NCBI GenBank assembly: GCA_020881915.1
Contig: JAJFPB010000006.1
Coordinates: forward strand, 1,736,001 to 1,800,000
Length of the DNA stretch: 64,000 nt
Reading direction: 5' to 3'
Origin: Paramyrothecium sp. XJ0827
Taxonomy: Eukaryota > Ascomycota > Sordariomycetes > Hypocreales > Stachybotryaceae
Numbering within the stretch: the first letter of the stretch is position 1; each line of letters starts with the position of its first letter. Below the pieces are notes generated by a model. That model had not been told where the DNA came from, made no database searches, and saw only the letters and a list, made by a program, of their open reading frames with translations. Shown piece after piece: positions 1 to 12,591 of this stretch. Both the position numbers and the translations under genes were made by a program.

Positions 1-2251
1 GACTTAGGCATCAGAGCCGCAGCGGATGTAAGGCCCTCGGCACAATCTTACCTAGCAGCAATGAGTTGACACTTCAGCTAGGGCCTTTCCGATGCCGAAA
101 ATTCATGGAGAAGATCACGCAGCGAAAATGTCATTGACTCGCTACGATCATATCTCGAGAATGCTAATATCACTGGTCTCGACATCAATGACTACATCGG
201 GAAGCTCGACTCTGACTCAGTCCCCGTTGTTGGACTTTCCATATCTGGCGGAGGCACACAATCCGGTCTTGGTGGGTTAGGAGTCTGGCAGGCATTCGAC
301 AGTCGATATCCCCCTGCCGTGGAGGCTGGTACGGGCGGTTTGGCGCAGGTACTATACTATATCACCGGGTTGAGCGGAGGAGGAGCCGTCACTGTTGCTT
401 TACTGTAAGTGCATTTGCAAAGATCTAATGACCAAGATAATATCTTACATTGCCTAGCGCTGCGAACAACTTCTCATCCACAGAGAATATCCGGGAGGCG
501 ACTGCCTTCTCAGTTGACTATATTGAAGGCCCTGCGGATGGAAATGTTACTCAGTTTTTTGCGGAAAAGTTCGAGAACGTTGGACAGAAAGCCGAGCAGG
601 GGTTCGACGTCTCGGTCGTGGATGTCTTCGGGCAGCAGTGGGGAACTTGGCTGCCGAACAACTCGATATACGCCAATTATTCTGACCTCGCTCGCGCGGG
701 AAATGCATTCTCCAATGGTGACGCGCCAATGCCAATACTGGTATTTGCAGAGGTCGTTCCAGAGGTGTCTCCGCAGATAGGGGACATCCTGTATCCCGGG
801 CGCAACGGGACGAATGGATTCAATCTTACAACCTACGAAATAACCCCATTTGAGTTTGGCAGCTGGAGAGGTGGCAGGATTCAGGCGTTCTTCCCGACCG
901 AATATCTTGGAACGCACATGAGCGACGGCCAAGTTACCAACAGCAGCAAGTGTGTCCGAGGGTTTGACAAGATGACCTTCATACAAGGCACTACTACGAA
1001 TGCTTTCAACGCGTGGCTCATTGATGACTTTTACAACATTCCGATTTTTGCCAAGAGAAGCCTTAGGGGCCGCCAACAAACCCCAGGTGATATCACAATA
1101 CCTCCAGATCAAGCACAGAACCCGTTCGTACAATTCGTCAATGAGACCGCCAGCACGTTCGAGCAGACATTTAACGAGTCGTTGTGGGCTTATTATCCGA
1201 ACCCCTTCAATAACTACAACGAGCCCATGGACCGTGAGAGCGAGCTCTTGTTGGTATGTTCTGTAGCTGCTCTCTCCTTGAACACGCCGCTCACAAGGGG
1301 TATAGATCGATGGAAGCATGACTGGAGAAACGAACCCTATTCGCCCACTCATCATACCCGAGCGTGGCATTGACTTGGTCATTGTTTACGAAGCATCATC
1401 TGATTCTGCAAATGACTGGGTCAATGGAACCAACTTAATCAGTAGGTGGACAAATATAGCCAGGTTATGACGAGTGTGACAGTTGGACTGACCTTTCTGT
1501 AGACAGCGCGCAGTCCGCGGCCCAAGGCGGCATCCCATTCCCTGAAATACCAGATGTCAACACGCTCGTGAATCTCAATTTGACGAGACTACCCACATTC
1601 TTTGGGTGTAATGCGAGCGATGATACTCCGCTAGTTCTCTACTTGCCCAACTCGCCATGGTCCAGTTACTCCAACTATTCCTACCGCAAAACCTCGTTCA
1701 CGGATCCCCAGCTTGATGACGCCTTTGAGAATGCTTTCAACCTTGCCACGTACGGCAACGGCACAGTGGATGCTGAGTGGCCAGCCTGCCTTGCCTGCGC
1801 TGTCATCTATGCAAGTCTAAACCGCACAAGTGTAGACGTTCCAGAGCAATGCACGCAATGCTTTGACAGGCACTGCTGGAACGGCACGACAAGTGATGCC
1901 GATGTGGGCGAAGGAGCGTTTGATTACAGGCCTATCCTAAACGAGAGCTACACGTACGAGCAGTGGAACAGAACCTGGGCCGCCTCTGAAAGTGGCAGTG
2001 GCGGCAGTGGCGGTAATGCAACCAATGGAACGACTGGCTCAGGCGGCTCTGGTGGCTCTGGCAGCTCTGGCGGCGGCCAAGGAGGTTCCAGCGGCGGTGG
2101 TTCCAACGGCCAACCGGGCGACTCCACTAATGGTACAGATGGATCGGGTGACGATGGTAGTGGTGCCATGAGTGTTGTCCGGATCCCTGCAACGACGACG
2201 CTCATGTTGATCGCCCTAGGCTGTGTCAGTGGCTTGTTCACTCTGCTTTGA
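1..2251 (+). CDS. GPI-anchored lysophospholipase / phospholipase B (5' end outside window)
   Basis: Phospholipase B family enzyme that removes acyl chains from (lyso)phospholipids at the cell surface. The start lies left of the window; 676 codons are visible in five exons (1-27, 82-404, 458-1253, 1306-1441, 1503-2251) and all four junctions keep frame. The family landmarks are visible: an SISGGGTQSG loop, the nucleophile elbow ITGLSGGG, and LIDGS near residue 380 where the family has its catalytic Asp, followed by PERGIDLVIVYEAS. Many N-x-S/T sites fit a secreted protein. The C-terminus has a Gly/Ser-rich stalk (about 2000-2160) and a final hydrophobic stretch without basic residues, as in a GPI signal. 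The elbow reads GLSGGG rather than the commoner GLSGGS; the serine is kept. Confidence 0.9.
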
Positions 2252-3125
2252 GATGATAAATCGGGTGTGGGGCCCGGGATATCGTATTGTAAAGAAGGTA
2301 AACGAGCACAGTTAAGCTTGTATACACGTCAAGCTTAGGGGAACACAAGACATATCGGAGACAGGCACACGAAATATGACATCTCTAATTGGCCATGATT
2401 TCAACTTGAACAGCTAGAAACTGTTCCCTCTTGCTTGATTGTGCTTCGTGAGATGCTACTTTGAAGCCGCTGTCAAGTGAGCTGAACAAACAAGTGATTC
2501 AGCTCCTCATCACGCACGGCATTGATCAGGATGGTGGCTCATGGCCAGCCCCACAAACTTGCTGATCGATAGGCCCCCTCATTCAGCCTCACCGAATCTG
2601 GCAACGAGTGTTAAATCTCTCACGCTGTTATCATGAGGTGACTGTGACGTTCCAGAGGCAGCCCACGGGAGGCAGCCCGTCGAGCATCCTGGTATCACGG
2701 GCCGCAGGTTGGTGTTTAGGGCAGGCCAATGGGACGCTGCTGCGGGCAACAAATTGGACGGATTCAACGGAAGAATCGAGGGACACTAGCATGGAATTAG
2801 CAAGGCGCCGAAGCCACGGGCGCATGGATCCTGGACTTGGCGTGGCCTGCGAATGGCTGGCTTCAGGGAACAGTGGGTAACTCATCATGCCGTGGGGGCA
2901 AGCGACAGCTTCCCATAGGCCCAAGGACACATGGTAATCCTGCATTATGAAGAAAGGGGGCTGATGATTTCAGGATCAATTTGTTAGTCCAGCACTTATC
3001 GCTCGTGCACGCCAGTGTTCGATATGCACGAACTTGAACTATCGTGCCTTTTCCCACTCACACACTCCTTTACTTTTCCTTTTTGTATTCCATTCTCTCC
3101 TTAGGATCCCCTTTGCCTATTATTC
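2252..3125. other. Intergenic, no gene seen
   Basis: No conserved coding stretch was recognised on either strand. The last 80 bases before 3126 are pyrimidine-rich (about 3040-3120), which suits the promoter and leader of the exchanger gene that follows. Confidence 0.5.
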
Positions 3126-5344
3126 ATGGAGACGGCATACTCAGGTTTCCCCAATGCTGCACAGACGCATGGCCGTACGGACGCGAACCTGAGCGACGAC
3201 GACGACGACCTCCCGGACGGCGCCAGATCTGCCGAATTCCTGTCCTCCGTAGAAGACTTGCCCGAGCAGCACCGCGCGCAGGAAGCCCATGGCTACGCTG
3301 GAAGGCTAGACGGTAGACGTGAGGCAGCCCCAAAGCTTCGTCCCGCCTGAGACATGCAGCTAGGCACAGCTGGAACAGACTGCTAACGCAACGTACCTAG
3401 TCGGCTCGCCGCGCTTCCTCCGCCCCTTCTTCTCCTTGACGAACCGATCGAACCGACGAAACTGGTCACGCATTCCCGACTCCGATACACCTCTTGACCA
3501 TGACCTATCGAGCGATGAAGAGCACACTGCAAGCAAGAAGAGCCATGGCTCCACAATGGCGGCCCTCAGGGAGATGCTGTTCGCATCTTGGCTCAACGTC
3601 TTGCTGGTGTTCGTCCCTGTTGGTCTCCTGACCTATATCTTCAAGATGAACCCGATTCTTGTCTTCATGACCAACGTCATTGCGATTGTTCCATTGTCAG
3701 CGCTGTTGACCGAGGCGACCGAAAAAATTGCAAAGGATGCAGGCGACACCATTGGTGCTCTGCTGAACATTAGCTTGGGTAACTTGGTCGAGCTGATTTT
3801 ATTGTAAGTTTCCTACCTCCCGAGTATGCTCCCTGTTTTGAATCTCGTTCTGACTCCTCATTTAGTGTGTAAGCGTGTTACGTTTCCATGCGGGCTGGTA
3901 GGCCAATTGACTAACAGTAGCAAGTGTCGCCCTTGTCAACAATCACATTCGAATTGTCCAGGCTTCGATTCTCGGCTCGATATTGGTCAACCTCTTGTTG
4001 ATCCTGGGTTCAGCGCTGCTGGCAAGCAGCTTCCGCAACTTCGAGACTGTATACAATACGGCCGAGACACAGCTCCTCAGCTGCTTGCTATTCGTTTCTG
4101 TTTTCGTCTTCATGATACCAGTGAGTCGGTTTCGACAAGTTGCCCAGAGGCACCCACTCATTGATTTTACCAGACAGCATTCGACTACACGTACGACCAT
4201 AAGGGCGCCGAGGGAGCCATTCTGAAGATGAGCAGAATCTCAGCGATCATGGTGCTCGTTATTTACCTGCTTTACTTCGTACACGAGCTAAGGTCACGCA
4301 AAAGCAAAAGCACCAATGTTTCTGCGGCCGCGTCCAGCGCAGGCGACTATGATCTGGAAAACATCCCGCCGCCGCCCATGGAACAAATCCGAACCCAGAC
4401 TGGGGAACCTCAGCCGCTGCCGCCACGTACCATCCGTTTCGCCGACGAAAACCGCAACCTGGACGCTTCGGCCGATGCCTTGAAGCACGACGACCCCGAG
4501 AACTTTGTAACAGCTTATGGGGCTTCAACTGCCGGTGCAGGTGGGGAGAGTCAGGTGCAGTCAAGTCAAGACCACGGAAGTTCTGGTGTTCGGCCCAACG
4601 CGTACCAGTCCGCGAACCGAACTATAAGACCGTCTCGTTCCGGGTCACTCAGCTCTCTTCGCGGCGGCCTCAGCCGGGAAACCTCGGTCATGAGTGCGGA
4701 GAGGATAGGCATGATGAGGAGCGGCCTCACCAACATTTTGCGTGAGAGCCGCACAAGCATGGATAGCATAGCCCACTTCGAACATCCAGCGCCCGCTAGA
4801 TCCACTGGTGACCGAGTTGTTTCCATTGCCATTCTGATCATCACCTCGGCACTCATGTCCATGTGTGCCGAGTTCCTCGTCAGCACTATTGACGACGTCA
4901 CGCATCAGGGACACCTGTCCGAGTCACTTATCGGCCTGATCATTCTGCCAATCGTTGGCAACATTGCCGAGTACGTGACTGTTGTGACGGTCGCAGCACG
5001 CGACAAGCTGGACTTGGCCATCGCCGTTGCTGTCGGATCATCTATCCAGATCGCACTTTGCGTTACACCTCTGACCATAATTGCTGGCTGGATTCTTGAC
5101 CGCAATCTTGCCTTGACGTTCGACTTTTTCGAGATGGCAACCCTGCTGGGAACCGTCCTTCTCGTCAATCTCCTGATCCTGAACGACGCAGGTGGCAACT
5201 CGAGCACGAATGGTCTTCGAGGAGCCCTTGTGGTTTCCTGTTACATTATCATTAGGTGAGTTGGTGGCCAAGCTACATCATGGATCGCTTTACTAACTGC
5301 TTCGTAGTCTAGGAGCGTACTTATCGCCGACCGGCGAGCCATGA
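3126..5344 (+). CDS. Vacuolar Ca2+/H+ exchanger (CAX/VCX1 family)
   Basis: Membrane antiporter expected to load Ca2+ into the vacuole in exchange for H+. Exons by reading-frame logic: 3126-3318, 3401-3803, 3923-4120, 4174-5255, 5308-5344. The two cation-binding alpha repeats are visible: GDTIGALLNISLGNLVELIL in the first half and GNIAEYVTVV with DLAIAVAVGSSIQIALCV in the second. About eleven hydrophobic segments can be counted. An acidic N-terminus (DDDDD) is followed by a long hydrophilic central loop of about 180 residues (4280-4800), longer than in yeast Vcx1, rich in Ser, Arg and Pro and likely a regulatory site. Intron 2 appears to use an unusual AAG acceptor at 3922; the other introns are standard. 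Confidence 0.9.
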
Positions 5345-5923
5345 AATACGTACTTTGTAATTGTATAGAATAAGACAAAAATGTCTGAATAGAAGTTACT
5401 TTTCAAATCACTCACTGAGGGAACTCAACGCCAGTGATTAGCCAGTCACAATGCACTCTTAGCCACCAACATGGGCTTCCAGTGCTTGCCAATAGATTTA
5501 TAAATTGGCCTAGCAGCGGATCAACTTTCCACGGCCAGGAGCATGAAGACTCTCGCCCAGTTACCAGACAACCACTATCGTCTTGGAAGTACCATAAATA
5601 GGCAGATGGCAGAAGATCAAGGCTGAGCCTCAGGACTGTGCCCTCTTCTGGGTTCCATCATTACTTCCGTGAAGACAAGCCACGGAGAGCCAGTTGCCAA
5701 AGTCTTCCAGCATGCCATTGAAATAATAGAAGTCACCGAGGATTAAAAGTTGCTAAGAAGAAGCCTTGAAGGCAATTTGAGAACTATTTTGCACTCGCCA
5801 AGTCATTAACAGCAGTAATATTGTCCTCGAAAAGTAGATATTATTATATATTACATGAGCAAGCTGCCTACCCACCTCTATCTTCACATACGCCTGTATA
5901 GTTGCGTGCTGGTTACGGATCGC
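5345..5923. other. Intergenic between convergent genes
   Basis: This is the shared 3' region of the exchanger (+) and the dehydrogenase (-). It turns AT-rich towards 5800-5860. No coding stretch was recognised. Confidence 0.5.
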
Positions 5924-6917
5924 TCACTGTCCAGAAGGCAAGAAGGGAGCAAGGGCATCCTCAGTAAAGTCCCATAGTTTGCGAGCAAGAGTAAGATCTC
6001 TTCCGTCCCGGTCCAACTTATTCTGCGCGTTAATCCCAACGGGGTAGTACATGGCTCCATTTTCTATTTTCGTCTTATTAGCTGTGGCCGCCCATGTTGT
6101 GTTGAGTGTTCCGTCTTCATGAGATGCCATGCTGAACACGTTTGGCACATAAATCATGAACTTGTTGAACAGTCCCTGATCCTTGACCAGGCCGGTCTCG
6201 ACGACACCCGGGTGCACACTCACTACTGTGAGCTGAGGATACCGCCTGGCCAATTCAGCGGCGAACAATATGTTGGCCAGTTTGCTCTGCGAGTAGCGCA
6301 GCCAGGGTCCCAGGACGGGAAAGTCCTGTGTCGACTTGACCCTTTCAAGTTGTATCCCACCTCTGGGATGTCCTCTCCAGCCGACAGAAGTCAAGAGCAC
6401 AATTCGAGTATCATGGCCGCGTTCAGCCGTTCTGAGGAGAATTGGCAGTAGTTTCTGGGTAATGAGTGCATGACCTAGATGGTTCACCGCAAATTGGATC
6501 TCGTAGCCGTCCTTCGAAAGTCCTTTCGGGAGTGCCATGATCCCGGCATTGCAAATGAGAATGTCCAAGCGATCAGATAAAAAGTTCTTGCTGATCGCTT
6601 CAGCAACAGACCCAAGACTTGATTGGTCCAGCTCAATAAATGTTACTGCAACTGCTGGCGCGATGGCACCGATTTTCTGGATGACTGTGGCAGCAGCCGA
6701 GGCGTTGCGACCACTGAAATAAATGTGAGCAGGGCCCTTGCTAGCGAGTCGTTCGACTGTGGTTGCTCCCAAGCCAGCAGTTCCTAATTAATTTGTGTTA
6801 GCCCACCCGAGTTAAGGGATCATGGATGAAGCACTCACCACCAGTAACGAAGATTACCTTTCCCTTGAGAGAGGGACCCTCCGTCGCGAAGTCCCAATTC
6901 TTTTTAATTGCGAACAT
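5924..6917 (-). CDS. Short-chain dehydrogenase/reductase (WWOX/retinol dehydrogenase-like)
   Basis: Cytosolic NAD(P)-dependent oxidoreductase with a Rossmann fold. Two exons: 6839-6917 begins MFAIKKNWDF, and 5924-6783 follows a 55-base intron with GTGAGT donor. The splice rebuilds the cofactor motif TGGTAGLG, which is not seen without it. Further marks are the NAG motif in LICNAGIMALP, the catalytic serine in LLTSVGW, and YSQSKLAN with the YxxxK catalytic pair, followed by VHPGVVETGL. The length of about 312 residues is normal for fungal members of this subgroup. The substrate cannot be read from sequence. The C-terminus lacks a clear membrane anchor. Confidence 0.9.
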
Positions 6918-8092
6918 GCCTGGGTAGTAGGCAAAGATTCAAGGTCCTCTTACAAAAGACCAGAGAAGGCAGAATTGGTTTTCCACGGAAATCAAAGACG
7001 GTGCAGATGTCAATGGACCGCTCTGCAATGAAAGAACTCTTTAAGAACACGATACACACGAAAACTCCAGAAAGTTGTGCGAGGCATAGTTTCTGGTTCA
7101 TTCTTATACTTTGAACTTCGTCATTGCGATGCATGCCTGCGGAGTTTGGGGGCTGTACAGCACTCCGCTGGCTGAAGCAAGGGAGGCGACGTGGACGGGC
7201 ATAACGGGTTTAAGTAAGCGATGTTTACTTAAGCGGGCACCAGAATGCCGCAATCAACCCGTGCTCGGTGGATTTACTCTGAAGGCATATCAGCTGGTCC
7301 TTTTTAAACATAGGGTTACAGAGTTGACGTATGCACGATAATCGGCAATCATGTCTCTGAAGGGAACGATGCTCAGGGCCTCAGAACGGAGTTTGCGGTC
7401 CATGAAAAGCGCCGGTGTTATTTCTAGGACGGAAATGGTGCTTTACACGCTTAGGCACCCGAAATTGCGTCGACTACACTTACTAGGTTACTGTGTGGCA
7501 GAGAACATCGAAGAAGCTTCAACAACTCAGAATGGCCCCCTTTGCGCGTCAGCCATCAAGCAGCCTGAGGTTACGCATTCCATGTCACCTGATACTCAAG
7601 GTAACTTAAGCTTGGCAAGATCTCGGATTCATGCTAATTTGAGACTCGAAAGTACATTCATACATATAGAAGTTGATGCTATGATGCGCGTACCAACCGA
7701 TTAGATCACGTTGAGTTCTGTGACGGTTGCCACTTACTCCTCCGGCCTTCCTTCCACCTACCCTAAAGACCACATATTGTCAAATGGGGCACCAACGGCA
7801 TCCTGGCACGGTCATGCGCACACTTCTTGGATCTTTTTTTTACGACCTCTCTTGATGTTACTTGCTCCTTCTGAGTCATAAGTTATCATTCGGACTGCGT
7901 CGAAAGGTGGATGAGCATCGGCACAGCGCAAGCCCTTGTGCGTGAAACTGTGATAACAGAGATGTGATACTGTGCTAGCCCCGGTCAAATATTCGCTGCC
8001 ACCCATAAACGGGGTAGTTTCTTGGCTATGTATGGGCGGAAGCAAAAAATCCACATGTGAGAGAGCTGCGATGAACAAGCATGCAAAAAGTG
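6918..8092. other. Long intergenic stretch, no gene recognised
   Basis: Open frames here (for example 7111-7341 and 7351-7704 on +) have no recognisable domain, no convincing splice structure and ordinary composition. I see no RNA gene in it. Confidence 0.45.
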
Positions 8093-8166
8093 TGGTCCCG
8101 CCCGGGCTCGAACCGGGGACCTTCTCGGTGTGAGCGAGATGCCATAACCAACTAGACCACGAGACC
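8093..8166 (-). tRNA. tRNA-Val (anticodon CAC)
   Basis: Read on the minus strand, the segment folds as a complete cloverleaf. The acceptor stem GGTCTCG pairs with CGGGACC (one G-U) followed by discriminator A. The D arm contains AGTTGGTT, the anticodon stem TCTCG/CGAGA encloses the loop CTCACAC with anticodon CAC, and the T arm contains GGTTCGAGCC. There is no intron and no encoded CCA. It decodes GUG valine codons. Confidence 0.95.
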
Positions 8167-9389
8167 ATTGCTTGATTGTCACCACGTGACATTTGTTGGA
8201 AGAAATAGGACTTGCTCTACACTAAGAAGCCCCATTATGGAATCATGCATGTCCTCTTCGCCCCCTTGTGGAAGACACCAGTGATCCACGCTAGGAGGGA
8301 TATTACCGAGTTTTCCAGTATGCACGAAGAGTTAGACGAAGAGCTTCTAGAATCATGGGAACACGAAACTGAAATCACCTTACCCTACCTTGCCTCTACT
8401 CGAAACTCGGCACCGACGGCGAGCCCGAATCGCCCGGCTTTGGTGCCGTGTACTGCATGCCGACGCACTGTTGCGCCATTTATGATCACGAGTGTAGAGC
8501 CTGATTCCTTGAAGAGACCATGGGCCTGGACCAGTACTGCAGATCAACTCAAGCTAGTTGAGTGATTAATCCCGCCTGTAAGAAACAACACGACCGACTC
8601 CGCACTATCATACCCCCGGGGATGTGCAGAGCGTTTATTGCATGTATTGAACATGGAGTTGATCCTATGGAACCACAAAGAATCAGTGACATCAATCCCA
8701 TCGTATTCGTCCCTCTGATAAATGTCCCCGGCTTTGTCGGCAATTCATAATGGTAACATGAACGTTGTTGACCTTCCAAATCTGTGCCCCCTTCTCACAA
8801 CCTCCTTGTAATTCGACCCTCAGGGTGGCTCCAAGTCAGCCTAGCGAACCGGCTTGGTATTCTCTGAGAGGCCACGATGACCGCGGCGACATTGTTGTCT
8901 CCCGCCGTTGGACAAGTAGCTGCGGTTGGCTGGTCGGTCATGGAAGTATCATCGCAGCAATTTATGGGAGAGGGATTTTCGAAGTCTCCGAAATCATGAC
9001 ATGACGACGAAAAGATGCAAAGGCAACTGCAACCAATAACCTGACCTGTAACCAAGGGGTAAGCGGACCTTGGGATTGAGCCAAGTCCTCTAGTGGCGCA
9101 CCCAGCAAGCTTGATCCTCGTGACGGTGAGCAGAGTGAGGAGTTCGACAGGTCAACAATACTGCATGGATCATTTGTGAACCACATTCGGGTCGGATTGT
9201 TCATCCATCTTGAACGATTGGCTGGCAAAATGCCGAGCTACGCACATCACTGGGCTTGCCATTTCGCGCGAGCATCTACAGATATAAAAGCAGTCAAAAG
9301 CCGTCCGTTGAAGAGAAGGAGGTCGAAAAGCCTCAGCAACACATTGCCACAACACCGAATCCGTAATCTCAGCCAAAACCCTTTTCATT
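8167..9389. other. Intergenic, no gene recognised
   Basis: Several small open frames on both strands lack any recognisable motif. The last 110 bases hold the peroxidase promoter, described separately. Confidence 0.45.
9283..9290 (+). promoter_or_regulatory. TATA box of the heme-thiolate peroxidase gene
   Basis: TATAAAAG lies 100 bases before the ATG at 9390, a usual spacing for strongly regulated fungal genes. Confidence 0.5.
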
Positions 9390-10326
9390 ATGAAGCTCAT
9401 CGTCATTACTCACTCCTTGTCTGTCGTAGCTGCATCGCAGCTCCCCTCATGGACCGGTTTCTTCCACTGGAAGGCACCTGGCCGCAACGACGGTATGTTT
9501 GGACTGGACACTATAATATCCTGACATGTTAACATTGGCAGTGCGAGGGCCTTGCCCGATGATGAATACCTTGGCCAACCATGGATTCATTCCTCGAGAC
9601 GGCAGAAACATTGACCTCGACACCACGATTGCGGCTCTGAAAAACGCACTGAACGTTGACGAGGGTCTTGCGACCATGCTACACAATCGAGCTGTACAGA
9701 CAAATCCGCAGCCAAATGCGACAACTTGGTCGTTGGAGACGATTCGAAACCACAATATCTTGGAGCATGATGCTAGCTTGAGGTGATACACAGGCATCCC
9801 CGTCGATAAAGACCTTCTAATAAAGGGTGTAGCCGTGAGGACTTCTACTTCAACAACGACAGTCATACTTTCAACCTCGCGGTCTACAATGAAGCCAGAT
9901 CCTACTGGAAAGGGCCTACCATTGACGTCCAGGAAGCAGCCAACGCTCGTTTCGCAAGGATCCAGACGTCCAACGCGACGAACCCTACATTCGAACTGAC
10001 CCAGGCCGGCATCGACTTCGGTGTGGGCGAATCAGCCGCTTACATTCTTATCCTTGGCGATAGGGACTCGGGCACAGTTCGCAAGTCCTTTGTCGAGTTT
10101 TTATTCGGTATGTCTCGTTGTTTAGAGATGCGCGTCACACTGATTGACTAATACATTCTTAGAGGAAGAAAAGCTTCCGTTGGAGCTCGGCTGGCGCCCA
10201 CAGAAGAAGCCTCTTTCTATAGAAAACCTCAGCGACATGATGATCAGAATTCGTGCGGCGACTCCTGGCGGGAATGAGAAAAGGGCAATGGTGGTTGACG
10301 CACGCAACATTCATGGCTGGGTCTGA
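9390..10326 (+). CDS. Secreted heme-thiolate peroxidase (chloroperoxidase/unspecific peroxygenase family)
   Basis: Extracellular heme enzyme that uses H2O2 to oxidise or oxygenate organic substrates. Exons 9390-9492, 9542-9782, 9833-10107 and 10163-10326 join in frame. The protein starts with a signal peptide (MKLIVITHSLSVVAAS). Next comes GPCPMMNTLANHGFIPRDG, holding the PCP motif whose cysteine binds heme, then EHDASLS (split by intron 2), where the family's EHD metal-site motif sits. A glutamate in GVGESAAYIL is in the right place for the acid-base residue. At about 260 residues it belongs to the short-chain group. A TATA box lies 100 bases upstream. Whether it acts mainly as peroxygenase, peroxidase or halogenase cannot be judged from sequence. 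Confidence 0.9.
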
Positions 10327-11013
10327 GGCGCCAGGGAGCCCAAGGTTAGCTTTACCAAAGGTTACCTCTTTGTTCACTTCTCTATCCCTTTCCAATTCAG
10401 CTGGGATGCCCGTTTCACGAGATAGTTTGGGGAAGCACTTATAGTCTGTAGTCCGCTTGATTCACCTCCGTTAGTGAAGCATAATGACTACTACATCAAC
10501 CACCGTGCAATGGCCCTTTTGCTTGTGGAAATGATCTAGACCATGCAATTATCCAACCAGAGTGTTGTCCTTAACCCGACGGGCTGAAAGCGGTTAAATG
10601 CATGATAATTGATTGTCCGTCCATTCCTAGAAGGTGAAATAACTCCTAAGCTCATTGCTCTCTTGCATGATAACATTGCCTCAATAATTGCATCACTGTC
10701 ATTCGGGAATATATTTTCCACCTTTCAGTAGCCAGTATCGTGCATACCAGCTTATAGACTTTGGGTGCCCCTGGCCTCGCGGATGATCTCGCCCAGAAAG
10801 CCTTTTGGATCGATGTTACGCTGACCCACATTACCATGCCACGCTCGGGTGAATTATTGATTGCGAAGTAGGATTCCACGAACGAAGAGACACTCGAAAT
10901 TACTGTAATGCAGCTGTGCCCCAAACTATAAGTAGCATTGAGTGGCGCAATAATCCATTGTCCATCAGTAATTTCCAACTTCATCGTTTCTTAGCTATCA
11001 ATTGCCACATATC
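10327..11013. other. Intergenic / promoter of the GH105 gene
   Basis: No coding stretch was recognised. A weak TATA-like CTATAAGT lies near 10925, about 90 bases before the next ATG. Confidence 0.45.
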
Positions 11014-12224
11014 ATGAAAAGTGTGTTAATTTTCGCGGCGGCCATGGCCTCGGCCGCACTCGGCGATACTGTCCTTGAACGCATGGCCGATTCCTACATT
11101 CGTCACGGAGTATCACGAACCTCATTCGCCTATTCGGAAGCAACCCTGTACACCGGTATCGAGGCAGCGATTGCGTTTTCCAAGAATGAGACTATCGTGA
11201 CTTGGTACGAAAAACAGATCACGGGTCTTGTATCAACTAATGGCGAAATCCTCAAATGGAAGCCCACATATTACTCTTTGGACGACTATCGCATTGGGAA
11301 CAATATTCTCTGGTGGCACCAGAGAACCAAGGACGAAAAGTACAGGAAGGCTTCAAACATCATTCGTGGTCAGCTGAACCGGCACGTCCGGAATCGAGCC
11401 GGTGGCTACTGGCACCGTCAACCCAACTACCCCAATCAAATGTGGCTTGATGGCATCTTCATGGCCCAGACGTTCTATGCTAAATGGACAAGTCTTTTCG
11501 ACGCACAAAATAACACGGCCTGGAATGACATTGCCCTTCAATTCGACCTCATCGAAAGCCATACTCGCGAAAACGACACTGGCTTGCTCGTGCATGGCTA
11601 CGACGAGAGCAAGAAGGCCGTCTGGGCCGACCCGGTGACGGGCGGGTCACCTCTTGTCTGGTCTCGCGCCGTTGGATGGTACTTCATGGCCCTGGTTGAA
11701 GTTCTCGAGGTTTTCCCCACCAGCCATCCAGGCTACAAGCGCCTTCTGCGCTATTTCACGTCGCTTGCGGAGGCACTCAAAGACACCCAAGATGTTAAAG
11801 GTGGCTGGTGGCTGATTATGACAGAACCCTACCCTGGTGAGAGCCGCAACTATTTAGAGTCCAGCGCGTCGGCCATGTTCACGTTCGGGCTCCTGCGAGG
11901 CATTCGATTTGGCTTTTTGTCCGGAACCGAATATTCATCGTCCGCCCAGCGTGGTTACCAGGCTCTGGTGGATCTTTGGGTCACTGAAAACACCAGAGAC
12001 CGCACTCTGAACTTGGAAGGGACGGTGGAAGTAGGATCTCTCAGCAGCAACGGCTCCTATGAGGCAAGTTGATACATGTCCATATACAGATGCATGAAAA
12101 TCTTCATTCAGGGCTAACGATCGTGCAGTATTACGTTTCAGTACCCAGAGTCCGGAATGACAAACGTGGAGGCGGCTCGTTCTTGCTTGCTGCCTATGAG
12201 TCGGAACTGGGCAGGCAGAAATGA
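11014..12224 (+). CDS. Secreted unsaturated rhamnogalacturonyl hydrolase (GH88/GH105 family)
   Basis: Enzyme expected to release unsaturated galacturonyl residues from pectin fragments left by rhamnogalacturonan lyases. The start is the ATG at 11014, followed by a signal peptide (MKSVLIFAAAMASAALG). Two exons: 11014-12063 and 12129-12224. Family blocks are clear: YSLDDYRIGNNILWW, GGYWHRQPNYPNQMWLDGIF with the catalytic-region Asp, GGSPLVWSRAVGWYFMAL, and YLESSASAMFTFGL. The intron begins GCAAGT and ends GTGCAG, a GC-AG intron; removing it joins SNGSYE to YYVSVPRVRND, the conserved C-terminal block, while reading through gives a stop two codons later. Product of about 380 residues, a normal length. 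Confidence 0.92.
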
Positions 12225-12591
12225 GGGTGATTGTGTGAAGTGGCTGGGTGTTGTCTGCCTCTCCTTACCTCAAAGAAGCCTAGAGTCTATGAACTTGACC
12301 AGTTACGATGTAGTGAATATGATGACGAACCAGGGGTATCACTGTCCATCGCAAAAGTGTACAATGCTATTGGGCTAGGAGTTGTAAGTGGCGCATGTTC
12401 AGCCAGGACACAGCCAAGCTAGCTGAACTGATAGGGCAGCCACCAGCAGCTGAAAAATTGCACATTCGGTAGTCATAAAGCCGTGCCGTCACGGTCAAAT
12501 TTATTACTTGACGCGCGGTTGCTGGACGAATGTTTTGAAGAACTGTCACCCCTCCACCCCTTCCCCGTCATGGGAGTCGCTGGACTGCAGC
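12225..12591. other. Intergenic / promoter region
   Basis: No coding stretch was recognised. It probably holds the 3' end of the GH105 transcript and the promoter of the cysteine-rich protein gene. Confidence 0.5.

Noticed and set aside
510..1382. 290-codon minus-strand frame under the phospholipase
   Set aside because: It is a shadow of the conserved plus-strand exon; no recognisable protein features.
1948..2241. Minus-strand frame rich in Pro and Glu
   Set aside because: It is the antisense of the Gly/Ser-rich stalk of the phospholipase; composition alone makes it open.
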